Shown: piece after piece, positions 24,073-29,327 of the stretch
Position numbering within the stretch: the stretch's first letter is position 1
Layout of the letters: each line of letters begins with the position of its first letter
DNA from: Haliea sp041583655
GTDB taxonomy: Bacteria; Pseudomonadota; Gammaproteobacteria; Pseudomonadales; Halieaceae
DNA: 29,327 nucleotides
Assembly (NCBI GenBank): GCA_041583655.1
Contig: JBFHFJ010000005.1
Location: forward strand, 1-29,327
Reading direction: 5' to 3'
The notes under the pieces: model-generated
The model's input: the letters and a program-made list of their open reading frames with translations, nothing else
Told to the model about the DNA's origin: nothing
Database searches by the model: none
Program-made: the position numbers and the translations under genes

Positions 24073-25502
24073 GCACCACGATCTACCTGTTCCGCAACGA
24101 CCTGCGCCTTGTCGACCTGCCGGGCCTCGCCGCTGCCGCCGCCAATGGCCCCGTGCTGCCCGTTTACATTCTGGACGAGAAAAACGCGGGGGAGCGCGCG
24201 CCAGGTGGCGCCAGCCGCTGGTGGCTGCACCACAGCCTGCAGGCCCTTGCCGCCGATATTGGGGACAGCGGCGGTCAACTGGTGCTGCGCAGGGGCGATA
24301 CCGCCAGTTGCCTGCGGCAGCTGTTGGACGCCAGTGGCGCGGAAGCCATCCACTTCAGTCGCAGCTACACATCCTGGGAAACCGCACTGGAACAGCAGCT
24401 GCGAACGCAGTTTGAAGACGTTGCCAGCGTCAAACGCTTCCCCGGCTGTCTGTTGCACGAGCCTGAATCGATAAGCAATCAGGCCGGGGAACCCTTCAAG
24501 GTTTTCACCCCGTTCTGGCGCCACTGCAGGCGCCAGCAGGAGCCAGGGCAGCCATTGCGCGCGCCTTCCGACATTGCCTGGGCCGGGGTGTCCGGATGGG
24601 GGGACAGCCTGGCGGACTGGGGCCTGCAGCCGCAAAACCCGGATTGGGCGGCGCACTGGACAAATCTGTGGACACCCGGCACTGCGGGAGCGCGACGGGC
24701 CCTGGAACGTTTTCTCCGCCACGGGATAGAGAGCTATGCCAGCGGTCGCGATCACCCGGCGGAAGAGGCCACTTCCAGGCTGTCGCCACACCTGCGGTTC
24801 GGGGAGATATCCCCTCGCGAGGTGTGGCACAAGGCACGGGAACTTGCCGTCCGCAACCCTGAGCGGCAGGAGCAGGTAGACAAGTTCCTCAGCGAATTGG
24901 GCTGGCGCGAGTTCTCCTACCACCTCCTGTACCATTTTCCGACAATACCCGAGCAGCCCTTCAAGGCACAATTCGCCGACTTTCCCTGGCTCGGCAGCCG
25001 GGCCCAGCTACAGGCCTGGCAGCGCGGCCAGACCGGTTACCCGGTCGTGGACGCGGGAATGCGTGAGTTGTGGCATACCGGCTACATGCATAATCGAATC
25101 CGCATGGTCACCGCCTCGTTTCTGACCAAGCACCTGCTTATCCACTGGCAGGCGGGAGAGCGATGGTTCTGGGACACCCTGGTGGACGCCGACCCCGCCA
25201 GCAATACCTGCAGCTGGCAATGGGTCGCGGGTTCCGGCGCTGATGCAGCACCCTATTTCCGCATCTTCAACCCGGTCACCCAGGGGGAAAAGTTCGATGC
25301 CGGCGGCGACTATGTCAGACGCTGGGTGCCGGAACTGGCCCACCTGCCCGACCGCTGGCTACACCAGCCCTGGGAGGCCTCTGCCGAGATACTGCGGCAA
25401 GCCGGGGTAGTGCTTGGTGAAACCTACCCCCTGCCCATGGTTGACCACCGCGAGGCCAGGGAGGCCGCCCTGGCGGCCTATCAGGCGATCCGCAACAACT
25501 GA
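24069..25502 (+). CDS. phrB: Class I DNA (CPD) photolyase
   Basis: This enzyme repairs UV-induced cyclobutane pyrimidine dimers with blue light, using FADH-. The product has 477 aa (E. coli PhrB 472). The N-terminal antenna domain starts TIYLFRNDLRLVDLPGL. The FAD domain has the SRLSPHLRFGEISPREVW motif, then MRELWHTGYMHNRIRM, and the terminal block DADPASNTCSWQWVAGSG with PYFRIFNP. The tryptophans W383 and W385 in SWQW correspond to the E. coli W382/W384 pair of the electron-transfer chain and active site. Nothing is missing, so it should be functional. I see no cryptochrome-DASH-type features, but a cryptochrome role cannot be excluded. It is the second gene of the sirtuin-photolyase operon. 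Confidence 0.94.
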   Translation: MSTTIYLFRNDLRLVDLPGLAAAAANGPVLPVYILDEKNAGERAPGGASRWWLHHSLQALAADIGDSGGQLVLRRGDTASCLRQLLDASGAEAIHFSRSYTSWETALEQQLRTQFEDVASVKRFPGCLLHEPESISNQAGEPFKVFTPFWRHCRRQQEPGQPLRAPSDIAWAGVSGWGDSLADWGLQPQNPDWAAHWTNLWTPGTAGARRALERFLRHGIESYASGRDHPAEEATSRLSPHLRFGEISPREVWHKARELAVRNPERQEQVDKFLSELGWREFSYHLLYHFPTIPEQPFKAQFADFPWLGSRAQLQAWQRGQTGYPVVDAGMRELWHTGYMHNRIRMVTASFLTKHLLIHWQAGERWFWDTLVDADPASNTCSWQWVAGSGADAAPYFRIFNPVTQGEKFDAGGDYVRRWVPELAHLPDRWLHQPWEASAEILRQAGVVLGETYPLPMVDHREAREAALAAYQAIRNN

Positions 25503-25606
25503 GGTGCCTTTGCCCATCACTGGCATTCCCCGGGCTCAGGGTCGATACTAGTACACAACAGGGACCCGATCCCCACGGCAACAATAACCAGACCCGGAGT
25601 AGCAAC

Positions 25607-26446
25607 ATGATCACAGCACCACGCAGCAACGTGTATACCGCCCTTCTCCTGGCCCTCGGGCTGACTGTCCTGCCGGCCAGTGCCGACATCGCTGAAGTGG
25701 TCGACTCGGAAGGCAACAAAATGACGTTCGAATATCAGGGCGACCAGCTGCGCATCGACATGAACCAGCAGAACAGCTACATGCTGGTGCGGGGCGAGCA
25801 CGTTTACGCAGTCACCGACAACGATGGCGAGGTCATGGTGATTGACGTCAAGCAGACCCTGTCCATGTTCGGCAACATGGCCCAGTCCGCCATTCCCGAC
25901 ATGGCAGCCGTCAACGTCGAGTCGCTGGTCAAGACCGGCCGCAGTGAAACCGTTGCCGGTATCCAGGGCGAGGTTTACACCCTCACCTTCACTGACCATG
26001 AAGGCCAGCGTCAGGAAGCGGAGATGGTGCTCTCAGCGGACCGCAGGGCATTGGGCTTTCGCGACGCCGTGCATCGCATGGCGTCCACCATGTCCAGCAT
26101 GCTCGCCCAGCAGGGGACCCACGACCGTCTTCAGGGGCAGCTGGATGCCCAGAACCTTGGCGTGCTGCGCTATGGGCAGGACATGCGCGTCACCTCCATC
26201 ACTGAAACGCAGGTCGCTGATGCCCGCTTCGTGCTGCCCGCAGAGCCGACCGACCTGAGCGGTCTCGGCGGCCTGTTTGGCGCAAACGCGGTAGGTGGCG
26301 GCGAAGGCGGCTTCATGTCCGGTATTCTCGGAGGCAATAACGCCGAGAAAACGACCGACACGCAGGAAGAGGAAGAGCCGGCCAACCCGATGGAAAATGC
26401 CGGGAAGGAGATCGGCAAGGCATTTGGCAGGTTGTTTGGCAACTAA
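25607..26446 (+). CDS. Exported protein, DUF4412-like, function unknown
   Basis: The product has 279 aa. A signal peptide with LPASA cleavage near residue 26 directs it to the periplasm. The mature N-terminal half is beta-rich with MTFEYQGDQLRIDM and MLVRGEHVYAVTDNDGEVMVIDV, a pattern seen in DUF4412 and LolA/LppX-like periplasmic proteins that may hold hydrophobic molecules. The C-terminus (about 220-279) is Gly- and Glu-rich and ends in an amphipathic KEIGKAFGRLFGN. GGAG about 8 nt before ATG 25607 supports the start. It stands alone between the photolyase and infA, and its link to either is unclear. Confidence 0.75.
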   Translation: MITAPRSNVYTALLLALGLTVLPASADIAEVVDSEGNKMTFEYQGDQLRIDMNQQNSYMLVRGEHVYAVTDNDGEVMVIDVKQTLSMFGNMAQSAIPDMAAVNVESLVKTGRSETVAGIQGEVYTLTFTDHEGQRQEAEMVLSADRRALGFRDAVHRMASTMSSMLAQQGTHDRLQGQLDAQNLGVLRYGQDMRVTSITETQVADARFVLPAEPTDLSGLGGLFGANAVGGGEGGFMSGILGGNNAEKTTDTQEEEEPANPMENAGKEIGKAFGRLFGN

Positions 26447-26532
26447 GCGGCAGTTTTGCCGGAGATTGATCTGGTACCGGCGGCAGCTTTAGGGCAAAAT
26501 GCGCCCCTGATTTTACGAGGGACTGCTGCCGC

Positions 26533-26751
26533 ATGGCAAAAGAAGACCAGATCGAAATGGAGGGTGAGGTTATCGATACCCTCCCCAACACAACCTTTCG
26601 TGTGCAACTGGAGAACGGTCACGTTGTCACAGCGCACATCTCCGGCAAGATGCGCAAGAACTACATTCGCATCCTCACCGGAGACAAGGTTCGGGTGGAG
26701 CTCACTCCCTACGACCTGACCAAAGGCCGTATCACCTACCGCGAGCGGTAG
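26533..26751 (+). CDS. infA: Translation initiation factor IF-1
   Basis: The product has 72 aa, identical in length to the E. coli protein. It is a single OB-fold domain that binds the ribosomal A site during initiation. The sequence MAKEDQIEMEGEVIDTLPNT, the centre GHVVTAHISGKMRKNYIRI and the end LTKGRITYRER are nearly invariant in gammaproteobacteria. GAGGGA lies about 11 nt before the ATG. It is convergent with clpA (9 nt between stops), the same neighbour relationship seen in many gammaproteobacteria. Confidence 0.98.
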   Translation: MAKEDQIEMEGEVIDTLPNTTFRVQLENGHVVTAHISGKMRKNYIRILTGDKVRVELTPYDLTKGRITYRER

Positions 26752-26760
26752 GCTCCCTTC

Positions 26761-29037
26761 CTAGGCCGGTTCGGCCTCGGTCTCCTCCACCAGCACCTCC
26801 AGGCCGTCACGGGCCTTGTTCACGCTCACGCGGGCCACTCCGCCCGCCTGGGCCAGTGAACCGAACAAAACCAGCTCTGCCAGCGGCTTCTTGATGTGTT
26901 CCTGGATAACCCTTGCCATGGGACGCGCGCCCATATTGCGGTCGTAGCCCTTCTCCACCAGCCACAACCTCGCGTCCTCGTCCACCTCCAGGGTAACCCG
27001 CTTTTCGTCCAGTTGCCCCTGCAGCTCGGTGAGGAACTTGTCCACCACGGTCAGGATCACGTCCTCACCCAGGGGCTCGAACTGCACAATGCTGTCCAGG
27101 CGGTTGCGGAACTCCGGAGTGAACATGCGATTGATCGCCTCCACGCCGTCGGTACTGTGGTCCTGGGTAGTAAACCCGATGCTGCGCCGGCTGATACTCT
27201 CGGCACCGGCATTGGTGGTCATCACCAGGATTACGTTGCGGAAATCCGCCTTGCGGCCGTTGTTGTCGGTCAGGGCGCCGTGGTCCATGACCTGCAGCAG
27301 CAAATTAAACACCTCCGGGTGTGCCTTTTCGATTTCATCCAGCAGGACAACAGCATGGGGGTGCTTGGTCACCGCGTCCGTCAACAGGCCACCCTGGTCA
27401 AAGCCAACATAGCCCGGGGGCGCGCCAATCAGCCGCGATACGGTGTGACGCTCCATATACTCGGACATGTCGAAGCGGATCAATTCCAGCCCCAGCAGCC
27501 GCGCCAGCTGACGGGTGACCTCGGTTTTGCCTACGCCGGTGGGACCGGCCAGGAGGAAAGAGCCGATGGGCTTGTCGCCGGAACACAGTCCGGCGCGGGC
27601 CAGCTTGATGGAGGTCGCCAGGCTGCTGATGGCGCGGTCCTGCCCGAACACCACCATCTGCAGGTTCGATTCCAGCTTCTGCAGGGTTTCGCGGTCGTCC
27701 GAGCTGACGGATTTCGGGGGAATGCGGGCTATTTTCGCCACCACCGCCTCGATATCCGCTACGCCTATGACCTTTTTCCGCTTTGATTGCGGCTGCAATT
27801 GCTGGTAGGCGCCCGCCTCGTCGATCACGTCAATGGCCTTGTCCGGCAGGAAGCGGTCGGTGATGTAGCGCGCCGACAGATCCGTTGCCACCCGCAGCGC
27901 CTTGTTGGTGTAGCGCAGGCCGTGGTGCTCCTCGAAACGCGACTTCAGGCCCTTGAGGATCTTGTAGGCGTCATCCGGGCTGGGCTCCATCACATCAATC
28001 TTCTGGAAGCGGCGGCTGAGGGCCTTGTCCTTGTCAAAAATGCCCCTGTATTCCTGGAATGTGGTCGAGCCAATGCAGCGCATCTTGCCCGAGGTCAGCA
28101 GGGGCTTGAGCAGGTTACTGGCATCCATCACCCCGCCAGAGGCGGCACCGGCACCGATAATGGTGTGGATTTCATCGATGAACAGGATAGCGCCCTCGCG
28201 CTTCTTCAGGTTCGCCAGCAGTCCCTTGAAGCGTTTCTCAAAGTCGCCGCGATACTTGGTGCCGGCCAGCAGCGCGCCAAGGTCCAGCGAATAGACCACG
28301 CTGTCCTTGAGCATGTCGGGGACATCCCCGTCCACGATCATCTTGGCAAGCCCCTCGGCTATGGCGGTCTTGCCGACCCCTGATTCGCCCACCAGCAGCG
28401 GATTGTTCTTGCGCCGGCGAGCCAGGATCTGGGCGACACGCTCAACTTCCGGAATCCGCCCGATGAGCGGATCAATACGGCCCGCCCGGGCTTCTTCATT
28501 GAGGTTGGTGGCATAGTTGTCCAGCGGGTTGCCCTCGCCGTCATCCGCCGGGGCGCCTTCAGCACCGGCCGGTCCGGGTTCACCGCCGTCATTGTCCTCG
28601 GAAACTTTGGAAATACCATGGGTGATGTAGTTCACCACGTCCAGGCGGGCGACGCTCTGGGTCTTGAGGAAATAGACCGCCTGGCTTTCCTGCTCACTGA
28701 AGATGGCGACCAGAACATTGGCGCCGGTAACCTCACTGCGGCCGGAAGACTGGACGTGGAACACTGCCCGCTGCAAGACGCGCTGGAAGCCGAGCGTGGG
28801 CTGGGTCTCGCGCTCTTCGTCGTCCTCGGCGAGGAGTGGCGTGGTGGCATCCACAAACTCGACCAGGTCGCCGCGCAGGGCCTTGATATCGGCACCACAG
28901 GCCTTCAGGACGCGAATGGCATCATTGTTGTCCAGCAACGCCAGCAACAGGTGTTCCACGGTCATGAACTCGTGGCGCTTTGCCCTTGCTTCGCGAAAAG
29001 CCTCGTTCAGCGTCAATTCCAGGTCTTTACTCAGCAT
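26761..29037 (-). CDS. clpA: ATP-dependent Clp protease ATP-binding subunit ClpA
   Basis: This is the AAA+ unfoldase that feeds substrates, including N-degron proteins delivered by ClpS, into ClpP. The product has 758 aa (E. coli 758). The N-domain spans 1-145, followed by an acidic/Gly-rich linker (146-170). D1 has Walker A GESGVGKT (217-224) and Walker B LFIDEIH (285-291). D2 has Walker A GPTGVGKT (498-505) and Walker B VVLLDEIEK (563-571). The ClpP-docking loop is IGF at 620-622, where E. coli has IGL. GGGAG nine nt upstream supports the start. It lies 17 nt downstream of clpS on the same strand, the standard clpS-clpA operon. Confidence 0.98.
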   Translation of the reverse strand: MLSKDLELTLNEAFREARAKRHEFMTVEHLLLALLDNNDAIRVLKACGADIKALRGDLVEFVDATTPLLAEDDEERETQPTLGFQRVLQRAVFHVQSSGRSEVTGANVLVAIFSEQESQAVYFLKTQSVARLDVVNYITHGISKVSEDNDGGEPGPAGAEGAPADDGEGNPLDNYATNLNEEARAGRIDPLIGRIPEVERVAQILARRRKNNPLLVGESGVGKTAIAEGLAKMIVDGDVPDMLKDSVVYSLDLGALLAGTKYRGDFEKRFKGLLANLKKREGAILFIDEIHTIIGAGAASGGVMDASNLLKPLLTSGKMRCIGSTTFQEYRGIFDKDKALSRRFQKIDVMEPSPDDAYKILKGLKSRFEEHHGLRYTNKALRVATDLSARYITDRFLPDKAIDVIDEAGAYQQLQPQSKRKKVIGVADIEAVVAKIARIPPKSVSSDDRETLQKLESNLQMVVFGQDRAISSLATSIKLARAGLCSGDKPIGSFLLAGPTGVGKTEVTRQLARLLGLELIRFDMSEYMERHTVSRLIGAPPGYVGFDQGGLLTDAVTKHPHAVVLLDEIEKAHPEVFNLLLQVMDHGALTDNNGRKADFRNVILVMTTNAGAESISRRSIGFTTQDHSTDGVEAINRMFTPEFRNRLDSIVQFEPLGEDVILTVVDKFLTELQGQLDEKRVTLEVDEDARLWLVEKGYDRNMGARPMARVIQEHIKKPLAELVLFGSLAQAGGVARVSVNKARDGLEVLVEETEAEPA
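26763..26777. terminator. Short hairpin between infA and clpA ends
   Basis: AGGCCG-GTT-CGGCCT is a 6-bp perfect stem starting 11 nt after the infA stop and inside the last codons of clpA. It could slow RNA polymerase on either strand, but no T-run follows, so intrinsic termination is doubtful. Confidence 0.3.
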
Positions 29038-29054
29038 ACTTTACCACTCCCGGG

Positions 29055-29327
29055 CTACTCGCCCTCCGATGCCTCGATTTCGCATAACAGCGGGTGTTGG
29101 TTCTCCCGCGCGGACTGGTTTACCTGGGCCGCCTTGGTCTCGGCAATATCCCTTGTGTAAATGCCACATACACCCTTGCCCTTGGTGTGGACCGTCAGCA
29201 TGACATGGGTCGCCTGCTCACGGTTCATGCGGAAGAACACTTCCAGCACTTCGACCACGAACTCCATGGGGGTGTAATCGTCGTTCAGTAATATGACTTT
29301 GAACAGCGGGGGCTTCTTGAGTTCCGG
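29055..29327 (-). CDS. clpS: ClpS adaptor protein (5' end cut by window edge)
   Basis: The last 90 residues are present. They start PELKKPPLFKVILLNDDYTP, continue MEFVVEVLEVFF and end EIEASEGE. The adaptor binds destabilising N-terminal residues (Leu, Phe, Tyr, Trp) and hands them to ClpA. The N-degron pocket elements are visible: NDDYTPMEFV, the HVMLTVHTKGKGVCG block with its conserved His, and the AETKAAQVNQSAREN helix. Only the flexible N-terminus is missing beyond position 29327. The gene precedes clpA by 17 nt and is clearly co-transcribed with it. Confidence 0.96.
   Translation of the reverse strand, partial: PELKKPPLFKVILLNDDYTPMEFVVEVLEVFFRMNREQATHVMLTVHTKGKGVCGIYTRDIAETKAAQVNQSARENQHPLLCEIEASEGE

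Noticed and set aside
26448..26461. CGGCA-GTTT-TGCCG hairpin after the DUF4412-like gene
   Set aside because: The 5-bp stem is weak and is not followed by a T-run; could be chance, so not listed as a terminator.

Overview
The window is GC-rich, densely packed bacterial chromosome with short intergenic gaps and many 4-nt ATGA gene overlaps. IF-1, the clpS-clpA pair convergent with infA, TrmA, an MscK-type channel and an exosortase H pair together suggest a marine gammaproteobacterium. A relative of the Halieaceae/Cellvibrionales is my best guess, inferred from gene content and not proven. I see no insertion sequence, phage, CRISPR array or rRNA. One tRNA is present.

Left part (1-10247). The 3' end of an unidentified gene is followed by trmA. 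Tail-to-tail with trmA is a two-gene minus-strand operon: an all-alpha dimeric-type dUTPase, and a protein with two winged-helix-like repeats and a probable PD-(D/E)XK nuclease-like domain. Divergent from it is an MscK-type mechanosensitive channel. Four bases after the channel's stop codon begins a 1342-aa membrane protein that looks like an internal tandem duplication of an exported beta-rich domain plus membrane segments.

Middle (10501-19765). This part holds a group II PLP-dependent decarboxylase, most like histidine decarboxylase, carrying a twin-arginine export signal. It also holds a PEP-CTERM-like secreted protein with a possible sigma-54 promoter, tRNA-Leu(UAA), a large AsmA-like protein and a sodium:neurotransmitter-symporter-family transporter. 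A LEA-type lipoprotein and a 57-aa membrane protein form a small operon divergent from exosortase H and its partner membrane protein.

Right part (19781-29327). A MerR-type regulator is divergent from a sigma-70-family factor, with inverted TGGACAA/TTGTCCA repeats between them. Next come a TIGR01777/YfcH-like SDR protein, a class II sirtuin and a DNA photolyase; the last two overlap by 4 nt. This grouping resembles light- or singlet-oxygen-induced photoprotection clusters. The window ends with an exported DUF4412-like protein, infA, and clpA-clpS on the minus strand (clpS is cut by the window edge).

The least explained items are the duplicated membrane protein behind mscK, the Tat-exported decarboxylase, the winged-helix/nuclease-like partner of the dUTPase, and the MerR/sigma/sirtuin/photolyase group.
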